A stretch of DNA of 23,379 nt from a virus. The position numbers were made by a program, and so were the translations under genes. Below the pieces are notes generated by a model, which saw nothing but the letters and a program-made list of their open reading frames with translations, was not told where the DNA came from and did no database searches. Of the stretch, positions 1 to 9,700 are shown piece by piece. The first letter of the stretch is position 1; every line of letters starts with the position of its first letter. Location of the stretch: IMG/VR virus record IMGVR_UViG_3300024518_000543, positions 1-23,379 of that record; one strand, given 5' to 3'.

Positions 1-651
1 GCAGTAGCAGCCTTACACCCATACGTTAACTTAACTCCTGGTTCAGACATCACCACGTCTACAGCAGTTCTGATTAAACGTTCAGCACCTGTTAACTTCA
101 AAGGTGGTAACGTAGTTGTATTAGATACCGATGGCGACGAATTAGTACCAGACGATTTAGTATCTGCTATTCACCGTATGTGTCAAATGATCGAAGAGAA
201 AGATGTAACTCTTGATGATGGTATCATCTTAGTTCGTCCAGCTCAGTTCTACGCATTACTTGAAAGTGACAAGCTGATCAACAAAGACTTCTCTACAGGC
301 AACGGTGACTACGCTGCTGGTACTGTAATGAAAGTTAATGGAATCCGTATTGCGACTACTAACCGTTTCGCACCTATCGGATCAGCAGCTGACGCAGCCG
401 GTACACACCACCTATCTAACGCAGGTAACGCTAACGCGTATGACCGTACGTTAATTGATAACAAAGCAGTAGCAGTGTTCATCTCTAGCAAATCATTGTT
501 AGCTGGTGAGACTATTCCTTTGACTTCTAAAGTTTACTACAGCGATGTAGAACTTCAGTGGTTCATTGACAGCTACTTATCCTTCGGTGTAACACCTAAC
601 CGTGTTGAAGGTGCTGGTGCAGTATTCCAGAACGCAGCAGATAACCTATAG
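1..651 (+). CDS. Major capsid protein, C-terminal part (start lies outside the window)
   Basis: The frame is open from base 1 to the TAG at 649-651, so the visible 216 codons are the C-terminal part of a longer gene. The encoded protein should form the icosahedral head shell. The call rests on position (directly before tail-tube genes and separated from them by a terminator, as T7 gene 10 is from gene 11) and on a capsid-like pattern: an early stretch ending VVVLDTDGDELVPDD, a middle region with NGIRIATTNRF, and a C-terminus in which EGAGAV resembles the last strand of T7-like capsids. No slippery site with a usable second frame was seen at the end: the -1 frame stops just before the TAG and the +1 frame stops 12 bases after it, so a T7 10B-type long form is not supported. 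The family assignment is from pattern and context only. Confidence 0.8.
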   Translation, partial: AVAALHPYVNLTPGSDITTSTAVLIKRSAPVNFKGGNVVVLDTDGDELVPDDLVSAIHRMCQMIEEKDVTLDDGIILVRPAQFYALLESDKLINKDFSTGNGDYAAGTVMKVNGIRIATTNRFAPIGSAADAAGTHHLSNAGNANAYDRTLIDNKAVAVFISSKSLLAGETIPLTSKVYYSDVELQWFIDSYLSFGVTPNRVEGAGAVFQNAADNL

Positions 652-676
652 AAATATAAGTTAAGTTGTACTTTAG

Positions 677-698
677 TACCCATTCTTAGGAGTGGGTA
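677..698 (+). other. Hairpin A after the capsid gene
   Basis: TACCCATTC at 677-685 pairs with GAGTGGGTA at 690-698, with one G-U pair and a TTAG loop (686-689). Its 3' arm shares bases 694-698 with a second possible stem (694-701 with 716-723), so the two cannot form together. It could be an RNase III or stability element of the capsid mRNA; this is inference. Confidence 0.6.
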
Positions 699-704
699 TT
701 ATAA

Positions 705-721
705 GTATTACTAAGTAATAC
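705..721 (+). other. Hairpin C, small perfect stem before the terminator
   Basis: GTATTAC at 705-711 is a perfect inverted repeat of GTAATAC at 715-721, with a TAA loop. It is compatible with hairpin A but excludes the longer stem 694-701/716-723. Confidence 0.5.
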
Positions 722-725
722 CCAA

Positions 726-760
726 GGGGAGATTCTTTAATTAGAGTCTCCCCTTTTTTT
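726..760 (+). terminator. Rho-independent terminator between capsid and tail genes
   Basis: GGGGAGATTCT (726-736) pairs with AGAGTCTCCCC (743-753) over 11 bp, with one U-G pair and a 6-base loop, followed by seven T (754-760). This is a textbook intrinsic terminator. It stands where T7 has T-phi, just after the capsid gene. It would lower tail-gene transcription relative to capsid, with readthrough needed for 779 onward because no promoter is evident between the two. Confidence 0.92.
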
Positions 761-778
761 CTTTAACGAGGAACAACT

Positions 779-1357
779 ATGAATAGATTAGATACAGTAA
801 ACATGCTACTGAAAGAAATAGGCATGACTCCTGTAGGCTCGTTAGATGATAACCACCCTGATGTAGAAAGTGCATTAGCTGTCATGGACAGGATACATAA
901 TAGTAAACTATTACGTGGGTGGTGGTTTAATGTAGACTACGATGTGACTCTAACACCAGACAACACACTTAGTCATATAACATTTTCAAACGAGATACGT
1001 ACAGCCGTACCTGAAGACTGTACCTTAGTAAAAAGAGATAGAAAATTATACGACACTGTTAACAATACTTATGCATTTGCTGGCCCACAGGTAATGAAGA
1101 CCTTAACTAGAATAGTTGCATGGGATGAATGTGACTCCTCCTTTCAGGACTATATAGCATACCTATCAGCAGCACAGTTCGTAAGAGAAGAGTTAGAAGA
1201 TTCCGCAAAAGAAACATCACTAAAAGAAGATGCTCAACAAGCACTAGTTACATTAACTGATCTCGACTTAGAGATGGGTCAATACAATGTATTTGATAAC
1301 GCACGTGTGCGTAGAGCTAGGGGCGGAGTACGTCCATATAGAGGTGTCATACAATGA
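779..1357 (+). CDS. Tail tubular protein A (T7 gp11-like adaptor)
   Basis: The 192-residue product matches the size of T7 gp11 (196). It should form the ring between portal and tail nozzle. The N-terminus MNRLDTVNMLLKEIGMTPV is characteristic of the family, followed by the ALAVMDRI..S..LRGWWFN block in the first third, where T7-like gp11 proteins carry a G-W-F/W motif, and a helical C-terminal part (about residues 118-160). An AGGA lies just upstream of the ATG. The stop overlaps the next gene as ATGA (1354-1357), so the two are translationally coupled. Order and size relative to the next gene make the call firm. Confidence 0.88.
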   Translation: MNRLDTVNMLLKEIGMTPVGSLDDNHPDVESALAVMDRIHNSKLLRGWWFNVDYDVTLTPDNTLSHITFSNEIRTAVPEDCTLVKRDRKLYDTVNNTYAFAGPQVMKTLTRIVAWDECDSSFQDYIAYLSAAQFVREELEDSAKETSLKEDAQQALVTLTDLDLEMGQYNVFDNARVRRARGGVRPYRGVIQ

Positions 1358-3804
1358 GAGTTCGACAGGAATACCCAACACCTATTGATGGTGTAAGTAC
1401 AAAAGCGGATCTAACTCGCGGCCCTAGCGCAGCCGAAGAACAAATTAACATGCGAAGTAACCCAGTAGCTAAACTAACTAGACGGCCTAGTTTAGTACGT
1501 GAGGGTGTATTCCCCGTAGACGACAGCTCGACAGCTCGAATACACACCTACAAGAGACGTGGCAGTACATACCGTATTGTACATAGTCACGGTAAAGTAT
1601 TGGGTTTTAAAGATGGTGTAGAGAAAGGTGTGACAGGTTACGACCAATTCGGTGGGTATCTGCTAGGTGGTGATCTTAAATTCGGTACAATCAACGATAC
1701 TACGTTCATAGCTAATACAAAGATAACAGTAGAGAAAGCTACTAGGCCTAGTATAAATTGGCCTAAAGTGAGCTACGTTAACGTGTTAGATGCGCTAAAC
1801 TATGGTGAAACCATAGATGTTAAACTGAGTACAGTAAATTTTGCGGAGTGGACTATATCTTATAGCATCTCAGAGAAAGCAGCCGACTACGAAGCTTCCG
1901 ACTTACTACGAGGCACTGCATCAGTAGCAGCAGAATTAGCAGCGCTAATCAATTTAGCTAGAGATGGTGACCCGTTAGCGGTGCCACCCATCGGCGCAGT
2001 AGCTAATTTCCCTTTTGTTGCATCCTCTAAAGGATCTACATTGGAAGTACATACTGTTCTAAACGGTGGTAGTGTACTGACGAATCAGGAAGTAACTATA
2101 ACAGTTGCGTCTGGGCAAGGTACGGATAGTCTAAGAGTGTTTAACTCTATAGTAGATGGGCCAGAAGGTCTACCTCTGTATGCACGTACGGGATCAGTAG
2201 TTAGAATAGATGCGAACCCACGATCAGATAACGGTGTGTACTACCTTGAGGCAACTCTAGATGCCCGTGAAGATCATCCATTCGACTTCCCAACAGGTGG
2301 TGTGGGTGGAGTAGATGAGCCACTTAGAGAAGTACGTTGGGTAGAGACGAGTTCTCGTGAAGAAGATTACAAATTTGATGCGTCGACGATGCCAATAACA
2401 TTGGTGTATAGACAGGACACAGACGACTTCGTACTACAAGAAGCTGACTGGGATTATAGAGCAGCAGGTGATGATAACTCCGTACCATTCCCAGCATTCA
2501 CAGGTAGCACTATAGTAGGTATATCCTACTTCCAGAAACGTTTAGTATTTTTGTCTGAGAATGAAGTGTTCATGACACAGACAGACAACCTATTTAACTG
2601 GTTTAAAGTAGCTGCTACAGAACTACTTGTTACAGACCCTGTAGCAACAGCTTCAAGTGCGAGTGGTACAGATTATTTGTCACATGTGATCGGGCATAAT
2701 AGAGATTTGTTAGTAACTACATCTAATGCCCAATTCAAGATAGGTGGCAGACAAGCAGTTACACCGCAGACAGTATCAATGGCTTTAACAACATCTTATA
2801 ACTGCCAAGTATCAGTACCACCGGTTGCAGTAGGTAGTACAGTATTCCTACCATTCTTATATGGGGATAGTACGGGTATACTAGCTTATGAGGCAACAGG
2901 TCAAGCCGATAAAGATATAGCAAACAGTGTAACGAACCACGTAATAGGTTACATGCCAGGAAACATCACACATATGCGTAGCTCCTCTAACCTTAACATG
3001 GTTATAGTAGCAGTTGATGGTACAACAAATAATACACTCTTTGTATACGAACGTGAGCTAGACGCTCAAGGTAAACTAGTACAATCTGCATGGCATAAGT
3101 GGGAATTCCCAGAAGACACAAACATACTAGACTTTGCATTCGAGAATGACGAAGTGACATTGGTTTGTGATGAAGCAGGTGGTTTATCAATAAAGTCTGT
3201 AAATATGTTTAGTGAGCGAGAAGCTAATCCAGATGCAGTATTCTTAGATGACTTAATTTACGTAGATCATAATGGTTCAAGTATTACATTACCGGATGAT
3301 TACCCCACGCTAGGGCCAATAACAGTAGTTGAAGATAGTGACGGTGACTTCCCACTTATGGAAGTCAACCACATACGTGTTGGAAGAGACTTGATATTCG
3401 ACGACACCTATACTGTAGGTAAGATGTATGTAGGTAGGAGGTTCAGATCTTCGTATACACCTACTAGACCATTTGTTAGAAACAAGCAAGGTAAGACGCA
3501 AGACTACTTTAGACTACGGGTAAATCGTTGGATTCCAACAGTTGTAGAAAGTGGGCCTGTAAGCTTTAAAATAATATCTACCATAGGGGCAGACTACGAA
3601 GATCAAGTAAGTAGTGGTAGGATCATGGGGAGTGGGAGCAACCTTATAGGTGAAGAAAAACCCTATACAGGAGACTTGAAGTTTGCCTTTAGCCAGAATG
3701 CAAATACAGCTTTAGCAGAGTTCTACACAGAACATCATTTAGGTATGACAATAACAGCACTTCGTTGGGAAGGTCAGTATCATTCAAAAGGTAGGAATAT
3801 ATGA
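1354..3804 (+). CDS. Tail tubular protein B (T7 gp12-like nozzle)
   Basis: The 816-residue protein is close to T7 gp12 (794) and should form the hexameric tail nozzle below the adaptor. Family features are the N-terminus MRVRQEYPTPIDGVSTKADL, then EEQINMRSNPVAKLTRRPS (residues about 28-46), which matches the GV.QQ....R...Q......S.VEGL.RRP type opening of gp12 proteins; a beta-rich middle; and the FQKRLVFLSENEVFMTQTDNLFNWF segment around residues 390-415, a well-conserved gp12 signature. The start is set by GAGG at 1341-1344 and by the ATGA overlap with the gp11-like gene. The stop overlaps the next ATG in the same way (3801-3804). Confidence 0.9.
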   Translation: MRVRQEYPTPIDGVSTKADLTRGPSAAEEQINMRSNPVAKLTRRPSLVREGVFPVDDSSTARIHTYKRRGSTYRIVHSHGKVLGFKDGVEKGVTGYDQFGGYLLGGDLKFGTINDTTFIANTKITVEKATRPSINWPKVSYVNVLDALNYGETIDVKLSTVNFAEWTISYSISEKAADYEASDLLRGTASVAAELAALINLARDGDPLAVPPIGAVANFPFVASSKGSTLEVHTVLNGGSVLTNQEVTITVASGQGTDSLRVFNSIVDGPEGLPLYARTGSVVRIDANPRSDNGVYYLEATLDAREDHPFDFPTGGVGGVDEPLREVRWVETSSREEDYKFDASTMPITLVYRQDTDDFVLQEADWDYRAAGDDNSVPFPAFTGSTIVGISYFQKRLVFLSENEVFMTQTDNLFNWFKVAATELLVTDPVATASSASGTDYLSHVIGHNRDLLVTTSNAQFKIGGRQAVTPQTVSMALTTSYNCQVSVPPVAVGSTVFLPFLYGDSTGILAYEATGQADKDIANSVTNHVIGYMPGNITHMRSSSNLNMVIVAVDGTTNNTLFVYERELDAQGKLVQSAWHKWEFPEDTNILDFAFENDEVTLVCDEAGGLSIKSVNMFSEREANPDAVFLDDLIYVDHNGSSITLPDDYPTLGPITVVEDSDGDFPLMEVNHIRVGRDLIFDDTYTVGKMYVGRRFRSSYTPTRPFVRNKQGKTQDYFRLRVNRWIPTVVESGPVSFKIISTIGADYEDQVSSGRIMGSGSNLIGEEKPYTGDLKFAFSQNANTALAEFYTEHHLGMTITALRWEGQYHSKGRNI

Positions 3805-4430
3805 GTTTATACGCACAAGCAGCAGCTTCTAGTATGACCGCAATACACCTAGCCGCAGGTGGTGAATCAGCAGTTACACTAGCAGCCTATAACGAAGCTT
3901 ACGGTGAAGTTATAGCAAGGAACAACGCTAACAATAGACGGTTCACAGCAGAAGCAAACATAGCCAGACTGAAAACGGATACAATACTTAGTAACGTTAA
4001 AGTCCAGCGGAATGCACAACAAGCTAGAGCGGCAGCTACACTCGCAGCAGCAGTAAGTGGTGCAGAGGGTGGATCAGTAGATGCAGTAATGCAACAGATT
4101 GATTCTAACGAGCAATTCGCTAGCTACGCAGCAGAGAAAGCAGCTAAGGCTCAGAAAGAGAAGTTGTTGGCAGAAGTATATGCTGGTAAGTCTTCACAGT
4201 TAGCTGTACAAACAGGTAAGAATAGTATAGGTGCAGGTTTATTAAACGCGTTTAGTTCGATAGACAGAAAAGACTTAGATACAGCAGGTAAACTGTTCGA
4301 GAGCGAAGTAACAGCAGACGATTATTATCAAGCGCCTTTAGGTTCTGGTGAAGGTAGAACAGATGCATTCACAGGACAAGGTGTACCATTAGGAGATTGG
4401 AATGGAGATATTGGGGCAACCACAGCGTAG
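3801..4430 (+). CDS. Internal virion (ejection) protein, T7 gp14-like
   Basis: The 209-residue, alanine-rich helical protein sits between the nozzle gene and the gp15-like gene, exactly where T7 has gp14 (196 residues). In T7, gp14 leaves the capsid first and forms a channel in the outer membrane. Visible traits are repeated long helices with QNAQQARAAATLAAAVSG at about residues 72-90, followed by GGSVDAVMQQID, a pattern typical of gp14-like proteins (G..GGSV). AGGA at 3793-3796 supports the start. Its last 29 bases overlap the next gene. Function rests on order, size and this motif. Confidence 0.78.
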   Translation: MSLYAQAAASSMTAIHLAAGGESAVTLAAYNEAYGEVIARNNANNRRFTAEANIARLKTDTILSNVKVQRNAQQARAAATLAAAVSGAEGGSVDAVMQQIDSNEQFASYAAEKAAKAQKEKLLAEVYAGKSSQLAVQTGKNSIGAGLLNAFSSIDRKDLDTAGKLFESEVTADDYYQAPLGSGEGRTDAFTGQGVPLGDWNGDIGATTA

Positions 4431-6711
4431 CGCAACACAAGACGCGAACGCAGGTATAGTAGAACCTTCTCATGAAAAGAAGATGGGAAGATCTACTGCG
4501 GTTAAACAAAAGAAAGCAAGTCCTTTAGATAGCGCTGTATCCAACTTTGGGGAAGCCTTTGGTAATGTGATACAGCAGTTTACAGAAGAAGCCGCTGGCA
4601 ACCGAGCGGAGCAGAAAGCCCTTGACGGACACCTCCGACAAGGTACTGACACAGCTATAAATGAAATAGCTCGTGATAAGAAACGCGGCGTAGTTATGTC
4701 AGGTATCTTTGGACAAGACATAGAATATAGGGCTGCTCAACAACGTGCTACAGAAAACGTAGTACGAGACAAGTTCAATGAGCAGATGACTGTGATCGAC
4801 CAGTTTGCTGGTGAAGCTCCTGATCGTTATCAGATTCGTCTGAAAGATCAACTTAATGGCATGTTAGAGCCTTACGGACAAGACCAAGATACTAAGAACT
4901 TAGTAACCAATGCTTGGATGCAGGCTAGTGAGAAGTTATCTAAAGAACAGTTTAAAGGCCACTACGTGTACAACCAGCAACAGCAACGTGAAACAACGGA
5001 GCAGATGGTTAAAGGTATACACGACTCTCACACCTTAGTTGCTATGAAAGCTACATCACCTGAAGAACAGACAGATATATTTAACATCGCTAAAGAGATG
5101 TACTCCGATAAGAGTAAAGTCAAACCTAATGGTATGTCTAACGAAGCTTGGCGTGGTGTACTAACTGGTCAGATTAATGAACAGATGGAAGCAGGTAATA
5201 TAGGTGCTACTAACATTGCGCGTATGTCCGGTTTCTTAGATTCGTACTTACCAGTAGAACAAGCTAACTTCGATAAGGCTGTGGCCGTTTACGATAAGAA
5301 AGCTGACGACGACATGGCCTCTGCTTTAGATTACTGGGAGATTGATGTACTGCGACTAGACTCCATTGATGCAGTAGATAGTTATATAGTCGCTGCGCAA
5401 GAAGAGGCAAGAAATGCAAGGCTACGGGAGTCTGGTACAGAACGATACGAAGAGATAATCACAGATGCTGAAGTTAAGCTAGAAAGGCTACGTAAGAAAG
5501 CTACTAAGAAGGCAGCAGGTAGAAGCGCACAGCTAAACCGTGATGAGAAACTAGCGGCACAGTTACGTAGACCTGATACCATAGCAGCCGCTGGGGATAT
5601 TACTATACCTACACACAAAGACCCTGAAACAGGGGCTACTATTAGAGAGAAATCCTACAATAAAAGGGAGTGGGATAACGCAGGTAACATAAACATAACT
5701 AGATACACTGCGGAATCTATGGGTGTACACGTATATGATCCAGACAATCCTACAGCCGGGGGTCTAAAGCAAAACGAGGTACTCCCTGCCATGTTAGGTA
5801 ATCCCGCACATGCACAGAGAGCTAGTGAGTACTATAAAAAATCGAAATACCCCATACCTATTATTGGTGAGGGCTTTCGTCATGTACTTAAAGGTGTAGA
5901 GTCAGGAGAGATGACAGACCCTAAAACAGGGTTGTTTAGCGAACAAGCTAAGACATCTTACGCATCTATGCAGAACTTTAATGGCCCTACGTTAGCTGGG
6001 GATTTAGGTGCGGAGCTATACCAAGATTACCAGATGCAGCAAGATTACGTGTCTATGGGCAGATCCGTAGAGAACTACGAGAGAGATAGGGCTTTACTAA
6101 ACACTGCTGATAGTGGTAGTGCGGGTATACCAAATTGGTCAGGTGATCCAGAAGTAAGTAATAGGAACTTTATACGTAATAAGTTGCGAGGTCTAATGGA
6201 CGCAGAGCCTACTGCAAAGCAGATAGCAGAATCCTATAACCAGTTCCAAAGATCTATGAAGATGACTAAAGATGTAAAAGCATCTTTACAAGACTTTAGA
6301 GATATACAGATGGGCAACACAACTGAATTCTTAGGTATGAAACTAGACGGGAAACCTGACAAAGACTGGGACTTCAACTTAGAAGATACGTTTAAAGAAG
6401 CAGATGTTAACAACGTGTTCGCTATGTACATAGCTTCCGCCACAGGGACACATGAATTCACTAAGTTCGCAGAATTAGATAATTTAACGTATGCAGCAGA
6501 TTACACCGCTGGTGGTCTAACAGTACAAGGTCCTGGATTTAGACAGAAGGTAGTAATACCTTGGGCTATACTAGAAGAGCAGAACGAAGAGTTAAAAGAA
6601 GATAGAGAGTTCGAGCTAATGTTTGATGCGGCTAAAGCTTTATCTAACTCTAAGAAGTTGTCCGACGAAGATTCATTCACCGGTTCATTCAAGACCCACT
6701 TAGGTCTATAA
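4402..6711 (+). CDS. Internal virion (ejection) protein, T7 gp15-like
   Basis: The 769-residue protein is close to T7 gp15 (747) and lies between the gp14- and gp16-like genes. In T7, gp15 makes the periplasmic tube with gp16. The protein is largely helical and hydrophilic, with many Gln and charged residues (for example YNQQQQRETTEQM near residue 190) and no membrane segment or catalytic motif I can see. The ATG at 4402 follows AGGAG at 4391-4395; a later ATG in the same frame (MGRST, residue 29) has a poorer upstream signal. It overlaps the preceding gene by 29 bases. The call depends on position and size more than on a motif. Confidence 0.75.
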   Translation: MEILGQPQRSATQDANAGIVEPSHEKKMGRSTAVKQKKASPLDSAVSNFGEAFGNVIQQFTEEAAGNRAEQKALDGHLRQGTDTAINEIARDKKRGVVMSGIFGQDIEYRAAQQRATENVVRDKFNEQMTVIDQFAGEAPDRYQIRLKDQLNGMLEPYGQDQDTKNLVTNAWMQASEKLSKEQFKGHYVYNQQQQRETTEQMVKGIHDSHTLVAMKATSPEEQTDIFNIAKEMYSDKSKVKPNGMSNEAWRGVLTGQINEQMEAGNIGATNIARMSGFLDSYLPVEQANFDKAVAVYDKKADDDMASALDYWEIDVLRLDSIDAVDSYIVAAQEEARNARLRESGTERYEEIITDAEVKLERLRKKATKKAAGRSAQLNRDEKLAAQLRRPDTIAAAGDITIPTHKDPETGATIREKSYNKREWDNAGNINITRYTAESMGVHVYDPDNPTAGGLKQNEVLPAMLGNPAHAQRASEYYKKSKYPIPIIGEGFRHVLKGVESGEMTDPKTGLFSEQAKTSYASMQNFNGPTLAGDLGAELYQDYQMQQDYVSMGRSVENYERDRALLNTADSGSAGIPNWSGDPEVSNRNFIRNKLRGLMDAEPTAKQIAESYNQFQRSMKMTKDVKASLQDFRDIQMGNTTEFLGMKLDGKPDKDWDFNLEDTFKEADVNNVFAMYIASATGTHEFTKFAELDNLTYAADYTAGGLTVQGPGFRQKVVIPWAILEEQNEELKEDREFELMFDAAKALSNSKKLSDEDSFTGSFKTHLGL

Positions 6712-6726
6712 CAGAAAGGAAAAGAT

Positions 6727-9700
6727 ATGGCCACTACAGAGGAAAATGTAGCGAAGCTAAAAGCAGAAGGTATGACTCGTAGTGACATAGAAGCGGGTAT
6801 AGAAGGGTTGGGGTTAAACTCACCTGTGTTCGCACAGATACTAAAAGAGTTCCCAGAAGATAAACCCAAACCTAAAGCTGGTAAGATTGACAGAGTTAAA
6901 GATGCCGATACGTTAGTTGTAGATGGTAATGTAAACAGGGTAGCTAGTATTAATACAGCAGAATCCGTACATTTGGACAGAAGTAAGAATACCGTCGAAG
7001 GTGCGATTGCTTCTGACTTCGCTAAGAAAGTGCAACCAGTTGGTGCAGATGTTGCTATAACTAAACAAGGTAAAGGTTTATTCAAAAGAGATATATCCCT
7101 AGTTGATCGAGTCATAGACGGAGTACCTATAGATATGGGATTCGTCATGATGGATCAAGGGTTCTCACAATACGAGACAACCTACGGTAAAAACGCCGAC
7201 CCGCTACGACATAAGGACTATAAAGAATATTACAGTAAGTACGCACCTTACGAGTATGGGGACGTTAAGACTTTACTTACAGACGACGAGAAAGAGACTG
7301 TTGAGCTAGGTAAGGCTGCGTTGGCTACAGCTATTGAACATGGGAATCAAGAAGAAATAGATGCGGCCTTAGTTAACTTGTATAAAGACCCCGGAATTGT
7401 AGCTAGATATCGTAAGGAAGCTAACGACTTTGAAGCACCTGCGGAAGAGTTTGACGGTACAGTGAAGAACGCCTTTCAAGTAATGTCTCAGAAAGACCCT
7501 TCACTGAAAGCTAAATATAACAAAGCTATAAAAGCAGGTGGTTTACAGAACATGGGTAAACCGCACAGATACACAAGCTTCTGGGAGAACTTTGAAGCGA
7601 GTTACGAACAGTACTCATCTATAGTAAATTCCCTAGATGCTAATGAGTTAAGTAGGTTTAGACGTTCACGAGTAGAACTAGAAGTACCTAATAAGGAACT
7701 TGTTGAGAACCTTCCCGAACAGTACCATACACTCATACAACAAGAGTACGCCACTACAGGCGGTTTGGCTGCATTAACATTACGAGATCAGATAATAGAG
7801 CAACATGCTAATAACGAGATTATAGACAACCTACCTATGTACGCTCAGTTTGGGTTTGGTATAGGTGCTGCTGTAACAGATCCAGGAACATGGATAACAG
7901 GTGCAGGTGTTGGTCAATTAGCGCAGAAGAGTCATGTAGCTGTAAGAGCATGGCAGACTAGCGCACCATTCAAAGCTGCGGCACACCTTAGTACATGGGC
8001 AGGATTAGGCGCTGTAGAGGGTTCTCTTTACGCACTACCTAGGTTAGCAGCAGATCATACTTACTCAGTAAACGACTACGCTTTAGACATCGTGATGGAT
8101 GCTACATTTGGTATGGCGTTAGGTACTGCGGCAGTAGGAGTCAAGAAAGCTTGGAACGCAAACTATTCTAAAGAAGCTAAAGAAGCGCGTCAGAAAGAGA
8201 TTCAAGAGATCACCGAGAAAGGTGCTGAAATGAAAATAGAGAATCCTGTCAAAGTAGAAGACGTACCGTACGTAGCAGACGTAAAGCAAGCTAAATCCCC
8301 TTACGAGACTAACGAAACAGTTAGTAACTGGGTAGGGCCGCCAGAGCAATCTAGTCTCAGATTACAAGATGCTAAAAGTAAAACCAGCAGTAAGCCAGAA
8401 GTTTCTCCGGAGACACAGAAGCAGAAACAAAAGGTGAACCTACGTTCTAGTGTACGCCAAGCGTACACATCGCTAGAAGCAATCACAAGTGTGCCTCAAA
8501 AAGGTTACAGGTTAGCACTCGATACTATTGGTAGTACTTTCCCTCCTAACTCAGTAATGAGTAAGGTATTAAATACCCAGAAAGGTATTAACAATAGGAA
8601 CCTAGATCCAGCAGCTAGGTTAGAGGCGGATAAGCTAAATGCTACTGTATTGAAACTAGCAGCACAGTTCCCTGACGGTAAAGTACCTAAAGCAGTTGAG
8701 CAGCAAATAAGAGCTGTGATGTGGGAACAGAACCTAGCTAAGCACGAGAACGCACTAGGCGATATTCTACAAGGCCATACAGCAGATGTAGAAAACATCA
8801 TGCACGGATATATGGAATCCCTCCGTCGGCAGGAAGACCTCTGGGAAGGCTATGACCCTATCAATTTATCTACTGATGAATTCTATGCCCAGCATTCGGA
8901 TCTCGTCTCAAAGCATCCTCTGGCCCATGATGACGCTATATCTTTGATGCAGGAAGTCTTACCTAAAGAATTGTCTTTCATTCGGGATATGTTAGAACTT
9001 AACAGTATGGCTCAGAAGAAGAATAGCCCAGAGTTCACAGAACTGGTAGAGGAACTCAATGGTTTAGTAGCTGTCCGTATGGAACAGAAGACCTTTGGCG
9101 AGACACGAAGATACACGGATAGCAACACATCGTTCGCCGAGAAAGTCGCAATGTCTCCTGATGAGATAATGAAGCAGGTTAAGTCCGAAGGCTTAAAGCC
9201 TAAGACGCCGGAATTCAAAGCTCGTATGAAAGAGTTACGTCAACAAGGACAAGATGTCGCACAAGACGTAAGAGACTTTGGTAGAGCTGACGACTACGCA
9301 GTTGGTGGAAGTAAAGAAGATATACCTACAGATAAATCGAAACGATACGATGCAGATTCAGACGGTAGTGACATCGAAGCCACACCTATAGCAAGAGATA
9401 CATTTAATGAAGATTCTATATTCGCTACCAAGAAGACAGTAGCTGGCGAAGAATCTAGCAATAGTGGGGATTTCGTAGAAGGACAAGACTTATTCGATAG
9501 AACTTCTCGTACTGATCAGCTAGAGCAAGATCTACTACCTAGATCATACACGTCCTACACAAAGCAGAAGGCACACGAAGAGCTAAATGCTAATTCACTA
9601 AGTAATCTAAATAGAAGACTTAACGAGGGTGTAGGTAAAAGTCTAGGTATAAACAAACTTAATAACGTAGACCTATATTTTAAGAAGGAAAGACTTAGTA

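Noticed and set aside
630-700. Programmed frameshift at the end of the capsid gene, as in T7 10A/10B
   Set aside because: The -1 frame stops before the TAG, the +1 frame stops 12 bases after it, and no slippery heptamer was seen.
717-732. TAATAC followed by GGGGAGA, resembling the T7 RNA polymerase promoter
   Set aside because: The spacing between the TAATAC and GGGAGA parts is about six bases short and the middle does not match; the bases are used in the hairpin and terminator. A similar string at 22367-22381 is only a partial match.
6501-7148. Antisense open frame of 215 codons across the gp15/gp16 boundary
   Set aside because: It is Ser/Leu/Pro-rich low complexity and runs opposite two well-supported genes; no ribosome site was found. 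It is a by-product of codon bias on the + strand.
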